Shown here: positions 50,801 to 59,508 of the stretch, piece by piece
How the letters are laid out: each line of letters opens with the position of its first letter
Numbering within the stretch: position 1 is the stretch's first letter
IMG/VR virus record: IMGVR_UViG_3300047325_000170
Coordinates: 1 to 64,000 of that record
DNA length: 64,000 nt
DNA from: a virus
Reading direction: 5' to 3' (one strand)
Program-made: the position numbers and the translations under genes
The notes under the pieces: model-generated
The model's database searches: none
The model's input: only the letters and a program-made list of their open reading frames with translations
Told to the model about the DNA's origin: nothing

Positions 50801-53557
50801 TTCGTAGGCCCCCATCACCTGCATCATCTCGTCGGTCCCAAGAGTACGGACAACATTCCCCGCCTCGTCGAGCTCCTCGCCGCCAACGATGAAACCCATG
50901 CCGACATTGCGCTGGTAGGTGGGGTCTGCGAACTCCTTCCCGAGGCGGGACTCTACGCGTTGGAACTGCGTCATCGCAATCTCGTCCTCTGAATTGCGCA
51001 GGGGCACGGCATTGAACTCTTGTTGTGGTCGCGCCCAGGGATTACCACCGGGGACCACGTCTTGATAGATCGCCGCTGCGACGGGAGATCCCTGACGGCC
51101 CGCCTTATTACCAATGATCGCGAGACCCTCGACCCCCTGTCCGGGAGCGGAGCCTTGAATCAGCCGCGTGCGAATCCGCTGCAGTTGCCGGTTCTTGACG
51201 GACGTATTTGAGCCGATGGTATTGAAGATGCGATTTGCAAAGCTTCCCTCGAAGCCGCCTCTTTCATCCTCTTTGTTTAAGAACTTCTCTTGAACTGTGT
51301 CTCCGCCGGCGCTTTCATAGAGGGCTTTTGCAACGGCATTACCTTCCTTGGGTTCGATACGTCCGTCCTCTGCATTTTGAAAGAACTGCCTGAAGAACTT
51401 GTCGCGGTTGATGCGACTCTTATCGGTTGTGGCAAAAGCATAGATTGGATTGATTGTCGACTCTGGCAAGAGCAAAGCATTATGAACGAGGAGTTGTTCT
51501 TGTGTCTGAACGGCCGACGCGGAGATAGCAATCCCGGGATCCTCGGCCGTGGCATCAAGGACGCCCTTCCCGAGCTCAGACGTTGCTTGGTCAAAGAGTC
51601 CCATGTCGAGTTTGCGGACTGCGCGCTGCATGCGGCGGCCGACCGATGCGAACATGACTTCGGTGGCTGAGAAAACATGGAGTCCGCCTTGGATGCGGTT
51701 CTGCGCCGCAATCTTTCGTGCCTCGGAGTAGTTATTAAATGTCTCCGGTCTGACATGAACTGTCTGATATTTCAGTCCTTGGTTGATGAGCTCGTTATCG
51801 TCGAGGAACTCGCTTCCCCGGCCCGATTGCCGTAGGACGAGGTCACTGACGCCAAGGTACTGGCCGATATATTTGCTCCCGCCGGCCGTTTGGAAGACAC
51901 CGTTGACGTCTTCAACGGGAAGGAAGAACTGAGCGGCCCCGCCGGTTCCTTTTGAGATGGCAGCGTTCTCGTGGGGAGCAATGTGAACCCAGACACCGAA
52001 TCCTTGGCCACCGCCCTTGAGAGGGTTCGACTCTTGGAAGGAATAGGAGACCTTCCACTTCGCTGCACGCGGGACCGATTTTCCGTCCTTCTGCTCAAAG
52101 CTTTGAAAGAACTTGATACGTTCCTGAAGATAGTCGAAGGCGGCTTCACGGTTTCCGCCGATGTTGCCGTTCCCGAAGGCGACGATGCCTGTTTTCTTCT
52201 CAAAGGTATCAAGGGCCCGAAGCCGCGCGCGTACATGGGCGGCTTCATCGAACTCATTGACCTTGCCGGTCCACACTTTCTTGCTACCTTCTTGCTTCAT
52301 CTCGAAGACTTCGCGTGAGGTAAGCTGCGCGATGTGGGACTCAAGACCACCGGGGATCTCTTCCGTACCCATCTTGAGGCCCATATGCTGGCCTTGTTGT
52401 TCAAGGTTTTCAAAGTGCCGGCGGAAGAAGCCAAAGGCTCCCTCTCCGGTGAAGGCTTCGCGCCGTAAGACATCCGCCCCGTGGGGCATGCCAAGGCCAT
52501 TCACTGAGGTTTGCATCGCCTCGAGAACAGGGTTCATAAAGCGCTGCCACATCTTCTTGCGCAGAGCAGCGCGCATCGCTGGATGCTGGGCCGGATCTCC
52601 CTTGATCCGGCCATTCTTTACCAGTCGTTGCCATTGGTTCTCAAAGGCGGTCTCGAAGGTGTTGTAGATTGCCCGGCTCATCGCTACATTCTGGGGAGCG
52701 ACGAAGCCCTGCATCACCCGGTTATAGAGGCCCTGTGCATCCTTCGTGTAGACGCCGCCGATCCCGCGACTGCGGATCTTCGGGACGATCCCGCCATCGT
52801 CGGTTGTGACCGATCCGCGCTCGAGCAGTGCCTTGAAGCCGTCGGGATTGAGGAATTCGTGGGGCGACTTCTCATCATTCGTCACGCCACTGAGGGCCAT
52901 CATCGTGCGCTGATGAGTCATGATGAGATCCTGGAAGCGGATCTGGCGCGCGGTCGCCTTGGTCTGTGCCATGTTAAACATGAGCTGACCGACATCTTCG
53001 GGGTTCATGGTTGCAGAGAAGCTCTTGCCAAGCTTTCCTATGGCGCCCTGGGGGACGATGTTCATCGCCACCTGTCCGCTCTCGGTGAGCGAGGAGCTAA
53101 CCTTATAGACTCCAAACTGCTTGGTCAACTCGGGGTCCATGAAGCCAGCAGCACGTAGAGAATCCGTCATGACGTAATAGCCAGAAGGAAGCTCACCTTG
53201 CGCGATCTTGGCAGCGGTCTGAGCGCCGGCTGTTTTCATCTCCTCAAGGCGTCCCGCAGCATTGGCGGCCCTCTCCGCCTTCGTCTCGGGAGTGAAACGG
53301 AAGTCACGTAAGGCAACTCCCATGTCCATGTCGCGGATCTTCCGCCGCGCCGAGGTGAACTCAGGGAGATCCTTGGTGGAGGGAACCTTTGTGATCATGG
53401 CTTGCCAGACATTTGTGCCGCCCTCTTTAACAAACTTCCAGAGGTTTGCCGTCGCCAGATAGCCGCTGCCCCGCATCTTCATATAGACCCCACTCTTGGT
53501 GGTGTCTGCGCCTTGGGCTGGAGCGTAATTCTTAACTACCTTGTCGTAGAGAGACAT
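47819..53557 (-). CDS. Giant virion-cluster protein with RNA polymerase-like two-barrel signatures (1912 aa)
   Basis: Residues 1409-1415 read GDSDGDK, giving D1410, D1412 and D1414 as in the metal-binding D-x-D-G-D of RNA polymerase beta-prime. Upstream lie R1373 (HRDPNAI), a Gly six residues before H1400 (KGFGLYVH), and H1400 ten residues before D1410. In E. coli beta-prime the same elements are R425, Gly, His and D460 with spacings of 6 and 10. About 590 residues earlier, G816-NKAGRQGSPVAAAI resembles the beta segment G-D-K-M-A-G-R-H-G-N-K-G, keeping the first catalytic lysine (K818) but not the second. After the acid triad, GLIGAVTTP and, further on, IREEFLKVKGG recall later motifs of single-chain polymerases. 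A hydrophobic stretch lies near the C-terminus (AGLGAGALATAAVTFG). It could be a virion-packaged RNA polymerase; a tape-measure role is the main alternative. Confidence 0.5.
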   Translation of the reverse strand: MSLYDKVVKNYAPAQGADTTKSGVYMKMRGSGYLATANLWKFVKEGGTNVWQAMITKVPSTKDLPEFTSARRKIRDMDMGVALRDFRFTPETKAERAANAAGRLEEMKTAGAQTAAKIAQGELPSGYYVMTDSLRAAGFMDPELTKQFGVYKVSSSLTESGQVAMNIVPQGAIGKLGKSFSATMNPEDVGQLMFNMAQTKATARQIRFQDLIMTHQRTMMALSGVTNDEKSPHEFLNPDGFKALLERGSVTTDDGGIVPKIRSRGIGGVYTKDAQGLYNRVMQGFVAPQNVAMSRAIYNTFETAFENQWQRLVKNGRIKGDPAQHPAMRAALRKKMWQRFMNPVLEAMQTSVNGLGMPHGADVLRREAFTGEGAFGFFRRHFENLEQQGQHMGLKMGTEEIPGGLESHIAQLTSREVFEMKQEGSKKVWTGKVNEFDEAAHVRARLRALDTFEKKTGIVAFGNGNIGGNREAAFDYLQERIKFFQSFEQKDGKSVPRAAKWKVSYSFQESNPLKGGGQGFGVWVHIAPHENAAISKGTGGAAQFFLPVEDVNGVFQTAGGSKYIGQYLGVSDLVLRQSGRGSEFLDDNELINQGLKYQTVHVRPETFNNYSEARKIAAQNRIQGGLHVFSATEVMFASVGRRMQRAVRKLDMGLFDQATSELGKGVLDATAEDPGIAISASAVQTQEQLLVHNALLLPESTINPIYAFATTDKSRINRDKFFRQFFQNAEDGRIEPKEGNAVAKALYESAGGDTVQEKFLNKEDERGGFEGSFANRIFNTIGSNTSVKNRQLQRIRTRLIQGSAPGQGVEGLAIIGNKAGRQGSPVAAAIYQDVVPGGNPWARPQQEFNAVPLRNSEDEIAMTQFQRVESRLGKEFADPTYQRNVGMGFIVGGEELDEAGNVVRTLGTDEMMQVMGAYEQQAIAKPEINEAFGAGANLHNMKIMADMSKNTVVINGGKTTWDDDFVKIFSGVPLVKTLQKHEGAGMLVRGQMNMMMARAGKDPQKALALQQGLQEIFDQLGLGMKFSIENGYVVNRAISGKHRFDETNVAKALEAKRMMNELGQKIDPSGGMELLQTTNFTSRSGNRYRVQYEQSMLATRVINDPSPTTDMTAEEALYAKHKRLNPKRNEAGMQAFDIKAYEAEGLLLQAENLKTSYLANPTTQKRAYKLHQYLSAYEANQNPMKFGNATGATEMTAEQIALREQAPKNVLSKDEYLARYGRGAQYIDIGNGRRLYAPDEIPDLTDVKGGGYRPSESQRALDRVIALSARIDPENLAHLDDLNKSIESYQQSLATQIKGKKGLLNNLYKSLDFSGKGFLKAPLQQSLWADDASFQPFSAKVSREFAKQIGAVPGQSLLKDERGQEFFWATVHRDPNAIYGRMGAKVYVDDTIKGFGLYVHDSLRKALYGDSDGDKVRVVLAGMLEGTKINRAIMQKLHGQFESAWTAKVAAWEGHEAALKEIKANLPKTAELFANFENYYHTNLPILKMSTMERILEQHEVDSAQGLIGAVTTPIQDRLMNTIKNTAASPEERELAALQYTGAGIIREEFLKVKGGNQFDPYAFTTLLQQQSVGKPVSVPGVAGASVIDKTQDLYDKKSGLLQTSAGSMNVDSYMDKYFLAGAKEDMEAGKDIWKYQALKAFTDMVKTGQAAEPKFDKWGKEISWFESFTEPVNWKSQAAMKNGAGPLDLANAGDWVRTITNPGKKVGRSAVDIFSRIFGRGAIDAAGTTEERMQEAQAASQALTEPKIGASIPESVLPETKDLTENMISAPVTQNASSMVEDGAKIAKKLSMSGVMEKLRNPWVMAGLGAGALATAAVTFGQSGEIRDAPEMPKPPTGGRTRVMSNDTGGSAQSYNIQVRASRNGDMSSPEALRAGISNAIGAQVNVDMQDARRTTRDRDKDASDQLKGRS

Positions 53558-56500
53558 TAGGCCGCCTGCTGAATCTGCATGTTCACTTGATGTTGCTGAG
53601 CATTATTGGGATAGAGCTGGATATCGATATCGCGAAGCCCCATACCATCGAGGACGCGATGGAGGTTCGCTTTGATGTTGCCGGGGGTCTCGCGGAAGGG
53701 ACGGATGTCTTTGATCCCAAGCTCACTGACTCGCTCTTCATCCTGCGGCCAGAAGCCTTGGGAGGTCATATCGAGACCCTCTTGCTTCGTGACAACCAGA
53801 CGGTAGTCGTCAAGTGAGTTCTCAGCCTGCCAACCATTCCAGTCCGCGGGCGGCAGGTAATGGTGCTTGAAGTACTCGATGAGTTCTGGCTTCTCATCGA
53901 CCTTTAGGCCATAGGCGGCTTGCAAGAAACGGCGCTCGTTCTTGGGCACCATCTTGAGGATCTCTTTCCGCTCAGGCCCCGGGGCCTTGAGGAACGCCTG
54001 GAAGAACTCACGCTCCTTGGGGTCAAGTGAGAGCAAGACCTTTTGGAGATCGCTACCTGGCTTCGCACCATAGAGTGTCGTCTGCGCGACCTGACGATAC
54101 TGGATCGCAAGGATATCATCACGGGTGAGCTTCAGCTCCTTGCGATAGGACTGCAGCTCGGAGATCTCTTGGTTGATCTCGTGCAAGCGCTTCGCTTGCT
54201 TCTTCTTGTCGCCCTTAATGATGATGCGCCGCTTCTCTTGCCGTAGTTGGGAGATGCGGTGCTTGCGATCATCGCCTTCGCGTTCGTAGCGGTCGATGAT
54301 CGCGCCGATGTCTTTGTGCTCATGTTTGAGAACGTAGGCGCGCGTCTTCTCGTAGAGCCCCTCGTACTTCATGTACTTAAGAATGTCGAAGTACTCTTTG
54401 GTCTCGCGCTCTTTCTTACGATACTCCGGTATGGGATCTTGTGACACCTTATGGCTGAAGGCAAGCGCGCCGGCAATCGCCATCGAAGCACCCATCAAGA
54501 TGGCGCGCGACTTCAACTGGATCTTCCCAAGCTTGAAGCCAAATTTGGTGTTGGGGAGACGCTCAATGAGCTTCCCGCCGTAGAGGGGGCCAACCCCGAG
54601 GAAGTACCCGATAGCACCGGCAACCGCCATACCGGCGATGCCTTGTGCGGCAGCTGATTCAAACGAGGGGAAGATGTAATCCCGGAAAGGGTGCTTCCAG
54701 TCTTGCCAATCCTTACCGTAGACTTGCGTACGCTTATAGAGTTCGATAGGTGAGTCAAGGGCCATGTACTTATTGTGAAGCAGGGTGATCGGCAGGTGCC
54801 CAATGCGCTCAAGGGCTCCGGCCCAGGCGATCTCGTTGCTCGTGTACTGTGCATGCATACCAGCGGGCGAACTATCTTGGGTCTCTGAGCCGTAGTCCTG
54901 ATCGATAGCTTCGCGGTTGAGCATCCGCCCATGGCTAAAGACGACAGCGTGGATGGTGTTGAGGGTATCCTTCGAGACACGCTGCGCTTGATCGTGAGCA
55001 TAGCCGATCTTCACCGTACGCCCCGGCCCGAGATTCTGGCTGAGCCAGGTGGTCGCATCGGCATCGCTGCGGACGTGAACACCCGCAAGGCGGATCGGAT
55101 TGTCGGGGTGCTCGAGCGTCGTGAAGGTATTATTGTCGATCATCTTATCGATATGGACGGTCTCATAGTCGAGCTGTGCATACCGGAGATGATAGGGTGC
55201 CATCGTTACGCGGTGCTTGCGCTGCGTAACCTGTTCCTTGACGGTCTTGATGCGTGCTCGATCTTCGTCGGAGAGGACGCCTTCGGGGAGATGCACGAGA
55301 TAGTCGCGGTAGCGCCGGTACTGTGAGGACCAGGGCGCCACATCACCGAGGATCTCGAGCTTCGTGACATCATCGTAGAACTGGCCTTGGCTCCAAAGGC
55401 CTTCTTTCGTCTCCTTGGCGATCTGCTTGCGGACATCGTCGACCTTTGCAATCGTCTTATCGTAGAGATCCTGATCGAAGGTCAGCTGCGCGGAACGCTG
55501 CTCATTTGGATTGTCGCGGTTGACGTAGACGATGCCGCCCTGCTTTGCGCCAAGCTCGGCCATGTCCAGGTTGAGTTGTTCGCGATGGCGTGCATCAATC
55601 GTGTCATGCAGTTCGCGATAACGCTTCTGCGAGAGGGTGTGGATCTCAATTGGGTTGCCGTCCTTGGTGACAAAGTCGACGGTTCCGGAGATCCCAAGCT
55701 TCTTGTCATCGTAACTGACGTCACGCTTGCCACCCGGCGACTCGCCGAGAAGCTCATGCTTGATCTTCTCATGCAGCTCTCCACCGCGTTCAGCGATTTC
55801 CTGTGAGTAGGCATAGAAGGGCTCGTGGTCTCCCGTTAAGAGTCCATAGAGTCCGTCGCGAGAGTAGCCGATCTGCGTGCTGCGTAGCTTGAGGTCCATG
55901 GCTGGTATTCCATGGAGTTTCTCGTAGGCCGCACCTGGCAGGCGCGCTTCACCGTTCGGGATCGTGACATAGGGGTCGCCGTGGAGGAAGTCGAGGAAGT
56001 AGGCGGGGTCTTCACCGCCCTGCCCCGGCAACCAGGTGGGCATTGTATTCCGGATCGGATTGTATTCGGTGTTGGAGTGATAGCGGTGGGGCAGGAAACG
56101 ACGGAAGGCTTCTGAGAGCCCCGGTGTCGGCAGCATGCCGCCGGTGTTCCAGTTATCCCAGTACTGCCGCTCGAACGAGGTCATCCGTCCTGCTGATTGC
56201 AGGGTCGGCAAGTTGGAGTAGGGATAGTCCACGGTGCTCGCCGCGGCGAAGCCGTAGATACCGCCGATTTCCGTTAAGGAGTAGTAGCCAAGACCGGCCT
56301 GATAGCGTGGATCGTTGGGATTGATGAGTCGCTTGAGGGAGCGGGGATCATTCGGATCCTGCGACTTGAAGAGCCCCGGCGCTTGCGTGCCTTCGAGCAT
56401 ACGCCCCGGCGTGAAGCGCTGCGCTGCCTTGAGCTTCTCGTTGGACTCACGGATCTTTTGGCGTGTCTTCGCCTTGGCCGAACCGTAGGGCGCAATCGCC

Positions 56501-58743
56501 CGCGCACCCTTCCCGTAGCTGCCGCGCTGGACGCCTTCGTCATAGCCCGCATCGCTGTCGTCAGCGTCGTCTTGGGTATCGTCATTGATCGCAGCAATCG
56601 CCCGATCAGAACCGGGCAGGCCCACCGCGCCCATCGGCAGGATCTGGCCCGAGGCGGTGACAAAGCCGGTGAGTTCTTGGTTAGCAGCCTTTTCTTTGAT
56701 TTGCTCGTTGAGGGTGCGAAGATCTCCGCGGTACTTGGGATTGCGTTCGCCCTGGTGGGGGCCAGAGATCAAATACGGAAGATCCTCCGCATGCATGTAT
56801 TTCGTCGGCTTGAGGATCGGGCCGAGAATTGGGTTGAGGAGGGCGCCCCAGGGTGAAGTGGGCTCAAAGAGCGGGGCGGAGATCGGATAGGGGCGGTCCT
56901 TGTAGTGCTTCTTCTCGTAGTGATAGCGATCAAAGAGGAAGTGCTGCGCCCAACTGAAGGGATGCGTCGGTGTGGGGAGGGCGGCATTAGCGTAGTATTC
57001 ATCAACTGAACCGAAAAGGGTGTCGGTCTTGGTGATGTCGCCAGCTAAGGCTTGACGATGAGCATTGGGAGCAAAGTACTGGATGCGCTCGCCGCGGAAC
57101 GGCGTGCTCGATCCGAAGCTCCACCAGCGGCCCTTGCGGACCGGGACATAGCCACTGTCCTGTTGCTCCTTGAGTTCCTCTTGGCTGAGGCCAACCTTCG
57201 CATCGACGAAGGGGTGGGCGATGTGAGAGAGGACACCGCCGGAGAGCTCATCGACATGCTTGAGCCACGGACTGATCCCAAGCTTGTCCTTAAGTCCCGC
57301 CCACCAGAGCTCACCCTTATCCTTGGCGAGCTGTGCTTGATCGGTCGGGCGGCGCCCCATGAGCTTGCCGAGTTCATCGTTGAGATAGCCTGCGTAGAAG
57401 ATCCCCGCCGCGATAGGCAAGGCCCGCTTGAGCATGACATTCGCAAAGTAGGCGGTCGGACCCTTAAAGGCTAGCTTCCCGAGCTTGAACTCGGTGGATG
57501 ATCCCGACATCGCAAGCCATGGGAAGAGGCCATTGTAGGCCATGCCCGTGTTGATACGCTCGAGGAGATGATAGGCGGCAAAGGTGCCGGTGTTGATCTC
57601 GGTTCCGCGGGTTGCCCCGAAGAACATGTTCTTGAGACCAGTGGGCGTGAACTCCATGGCCCGTGCCACCCCGAAGGGCAGCTGATCAGCAAGGCGTCGT
57701 GCCTCGGGAAGATCCTCGACTGCAATGTTTCCGAAGCGGGACTGCCAGAACTTCTCGCGGCCCTCTTTGCTCCAGATTGCCGCGCCGCGCTCATTGAGGC
57801 CAACGTCGAAGAAGCGTTGCGCACGAGCTCGTAAGCTGGTGTTTCCGGGATCGCGAATCGCAGCGATCTTCTCGAGCTTCTCATTGAGCGTCTCAAGGTT
57901 GAAAAGCCGCACCCCTTCTTCCTGAGAGATTCCCCGCTCTTCGCGGATAACATCTCCCCGGATCCTTGAGATGAGTTTTTGATTGCGACTAATGCGAGCA
58001 TGGATATTGCCGACATCATAGCTCTCGCCGAGGAGATCGCCACGCATGCGCTCGATGGCGTTCTTCTTCTCGCCAATCCCCGCCTTACCATAGAGCCAGT
58101 ACTTGCCTTCAATGGTATGGATCTTGCTCCACAGTAGCTGTGGAGGCGCCCCTTCGCCCGGGCTATCAAGAAGGGCTTGAACGACGTGAACCTTACCACC
58201 GACGAAGTAGGCACGGGCGTGCTCTGAGATCCCGCGCTTCTGGAGTTCTTCAGGGGTGAGGAGGCCGAGCTTGCCGATTCTCCCGAGGGCTTGGAACTGA
58301 GAGGTCGACTTGCCGGCCGTCCCATACATCTCACGGAGTTCAGGACCGAAGGCGAGCTTATCGGCGATCTGGAGCGGCAGGAAGGTCTGAGACGCTTTCT
58401 GCCACGCGGTCATCAGCGGCGAGCGGCTAATGAACATCCCCAGGGCATGGATGCTATTGGCTTCAGGGGCCTTGCCCTGCAGGTGGTTGTAAAGGAGATT
58501 GGTTTCGATGGTCCGCCGCTGCATGGCACGCAGGGCAGTCGTTTGCTTCATCCAGCCAGGTGGCGTGAAGGCGAGGCCGCCCTGTTGGAAGGCGACCTGC
58601 ATCTCCGCAGCAAGGGTCTTATCAGCCCACGGCTTGAGGCCCTTGCCCAACGCAAAAAGACCGCCGACAGTAGCTGCTCCGGTGAGGAGCGAACGGCGGC
58701 GGTCGTCTTCGCTGTTGGGGGGGTTGTAGCCGTACTCAGCCAC
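53557..58743 (-). CDS. Giant virion-cluster protein with nuclease-like segments (1728 aa)
   Basis: Located right after the tail assembly chaperone genes, where a tape measure is expected. Hydrophobic segments occur at residues 18-36 (SLLTGAATVGGLFALGKGL) and in the last third (GIAGMAVAGAIGYFLGVGPL; AILMGASMAIAGALAF). Residues about 1018-1065 resemble a PD-(D/E)XK nuclease core: GTVDF with D1023, PIEIHT with E1033 and H1035 in place of the lysine, then HREQLNLDMAELG. Residues about 1215-1290 (PIRLAGVHVRSDADA then GRTVKIGY and GRMLNRE) recall the staphylococcal nuclease fold without a full catalytic set. A charged coiled coil follows (YRKKERETKEYFDILKYMKY and on). It may be a tape measure, an ejected protein or both. 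Confidence 0.5.
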   Translation of the reverse strand: MAEYGYNPPNSEDDRRRSLLTGAATVGGLFALGKGLKPWADKTLAAEMQVAFQQGGLAFTPPGWMKQTTALRAMQRRTIETNLLYNHLQGKAPEANSIHALGMFISRSPLMTAWQKASQTFLPLQIADKLAFGPELREMYGTAGKSTSQFQALGRIGKLGLLTPEELQKRGISEHARAYFVGGKVHVVQALLDSPGEGAPPQLLWSKIHTIEGKYWLYGKAGIGEKKNAIERMRGDLLGESYDVGNIHARISRNQKLISRIRGDVIREERGISQEEGVRLFNLETLNEKLEKIAAIRDPGNTSLRARAQRFFDVGLNERGAAIWSKEGREKFWQSRFGNIAVEDLPEARRLADQLPFGVARAMEFTPTGLKNMFFGATRGTEINTGTFAAYHLLERINTGMAYNGLFPWLAMSGSSTEFKLGKLAFKGPTAYFANVMLKRALPIAAGIFYAGYLNDELGKLMGRRPTDQAQLAKDKGELWWAGLKDKLGISPWLKHVDELSGGVLSHIAHPFVDAKVGLSQEELKEQQDSGYVPVRKGRWWSFGSSTPFRGERIQYFAPNAHRQALAGDITKTDTLFGSVDEYYANAALPTPTHPFSWAQHFLFDRYHYEKKHYKDRPYPISAPLFEPTSPWGALLNPILGPILKPTKYMHAEDLPYLISGPHQGERNPKYRGDLRTLNEQIKEKAANQELTGFVTASGQILPMGAVGLPGSDRAIAAINDDTQDDADDSDAGYDEGVQRGSYGKGARAIAPYGSAKAKTRQKIRESNEKLKAAQRFTPGRMLEGTQAPGLFKSQDPNDPRSLKRLINPNDPRYQAGLGYYSLTEIGGIYGFAAASTVDYPYSNLPTLQSAGRMTSFERQYWDNWNTGGMLPTPGLSEAFRRFLPHRYHSNTEYNPIRNTMPTWLPGQGGEDPAYFLDFLHGDPYVTIPNGEARLPGAAYEKLHGIPAMDLKLRSTQIGYSRDGLYGLLTGDHEPFYAYSQEIAERGGELHEKIKHELLGESPGGKRDVSYDDKKLGISGTVDFVTKDGNPIEIHTLSQKRYRELHDTIDARHREQLNLDMAELGAKQGGIVYVNRDNPNEQRSAQLTFDQDLYDKTIAKVDDVRKQIAKETKEGLWSQGQFYDDVTKLEILGDVAPWSSQYRRYRDYLVHLPEGVLSDEDRARIKTVKEQVTQRKHRVTMAPYHLRYAQLDYETVHIDKMIDNNTFTTLEHPDNPIRLAGVHVRSDADATTWLSQNLGPGRTVKIGYAHDQAQRVSKDTLNTIHAVVFSHGRMLNREAIDQDYGSETQDSSPAGMHAQYTSNEIAWAGALERIGHLPITLLHNKYMALDSPIELYKRTQVYGKDWQDWKHPFRDYIFPSFESAAAQGIAGMAVAGAIGYFLGVGPLYGGKLIERLPNTKFGFKLGKIQLKSRAILMGASMAIAGALAFSHKVSQDPIPEYRKKERETKEYFDILKYMKYEGLYEKTRAYVLKHEHKDIGAIIDRYEREGDDRKHRISQLRQEKRRIIIKGDKKKQAKRLHEINQEISELQSYRKELKLTRDDILAIQYRQVAQTTLYGAKPGSDLQKVLLSLDPKEREFFQAFLKAPGPERKEILKMVPKNERRFLQAAYGLKVDEKPELIEYFKHHYLPPADWNGWQAENSLDDYRLVVTKQEGLDMTSQGFWPQDEERVSELGIKDIRPFRETPGNIKANLHRVLDGMGLRDIDIQLYPNNAQQHQVNMQIQQAA

Positions 58744-58755
58744 GTAGGAAGTCCT

Positions 58756-59502
58756 TTACGATCTGTTCTGTTTGAGACTTGCCATCAGTTGCTGACGACG
58801 TTGTGCTTTCTCGAACTTTGGTAGGACTTCACTGAGCGGCTTGAGGGCTGCTCGATCTGCGCCGTCGATGACCCCGAGGGTTGATCCACTCTCGTCGGCG
58901 ACCTGTTGATTCTTGTTGAGGCGCTCTTGAAGTTCGGCCATGCGTTCTTTGTTATTGAGGCCACGCGGTGGCTTGATTGGTTTCTCTTCTTCTTTCTTAC
59001 TCTGCTGGATCTTCAGCCCCGGCGTCGTCGCTTCAAGGATCCAACAAGCCCGTGCATAGGCATCGAAGAGTTGATCGTGACTCCAATCACTGTAGCGGGC
59101 GAAAAGCCCCCCGCCATCAAAGGCATAGTCGATCATCGTCTCCATCTGAGCTTCAAAGTCTTCAACGATACGCCCCTGGTAGAAGCCGAGGCGTCCTTCC
59201 ATATCGATGATGCCGGAAGAATTGAGGACCTGAGCGCAGATAGCATCCGGTACACCGGCCGGTCCATCTTGGACTGCGGGGGCATCTGCCTTCCATCCCT
59301 CGGGCCAGAGGAGCGTTGTCTCGCAGACTTCTTCGGCGCGTTCGAGCTCGTCTTCGATATGAATAATAGCTCGGTACTCACGCCGCGAGAGTCGCCGGTA
59401 GATGTAGATCTGCTCGACGTGCTGGAATAAGAAAATAGCCCCGTAGTCAGCAATCCAACTACGGAAGCGTTCCTCCGGCGGCGCTTGCGGCGCTGCCTCC
59501 AC
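58756..59502 (-). CDS. Tail assembly chaperone-type protein (second of pair)
   Basis: A 248-residue mostly helical protein (residues 5-110 contain FRSWIADYGAIFLFQHVEQI and RREYRAIIHIEDELERAEEV) with a basic, disordered second half (SKKEEEKPIKPPRGLNNKER). It begins at GTG 59502, in the same reading frame as the gene before it, separated by TAA-GGA. The AAGGAG at the junction touches the GTG, too close to serve it normally. Position before the giant tape-measure-slot protein fits a tail assembly chaperone. Production by stop readthrough or by re-initiation is possible. Confidence 0.6.
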   Translation of the reverse strand: MEAAPQAPPEERFRSWIADYGAIFLFQHVEQIYIYRRLSRREYRAIIHIEDELERAEEVCETTLLWPEGWKADAPAVQDGPAGVPDAICAQVLNSSGIIDMEGRLGFYQGRIVEDFEAQMETMIDYAFDGGGLFARYSDWSHDQLFDAYARACWILEATTPGLKIQQSKKEEEKPIKPPRGLNNKERMAELQERLNKNQQVADESGSTLGVIDGADRAALKPLSEVLPKFEKAQRRQQLMASLKQNRS

Positions 59503-59508
59503 TCCTTA
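59500..59508 (-). other. In-frame stop-start junction between chaperone-like genes (TAAGGAGTG)
   Basis: The first gene ends CAG-CTC-TAA and the next codons in the same frame are GGA-GTG-GAG. Tail assembly chaperones are usually made as a short form and a frameshifted long form. Here no frameshift is needed: reading through a single TAA would fuse 158 and 248 residues into one protein of about 408. No slippery heptamer is seen in the last 60 bases of the first gene. Confidence 0.5.
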
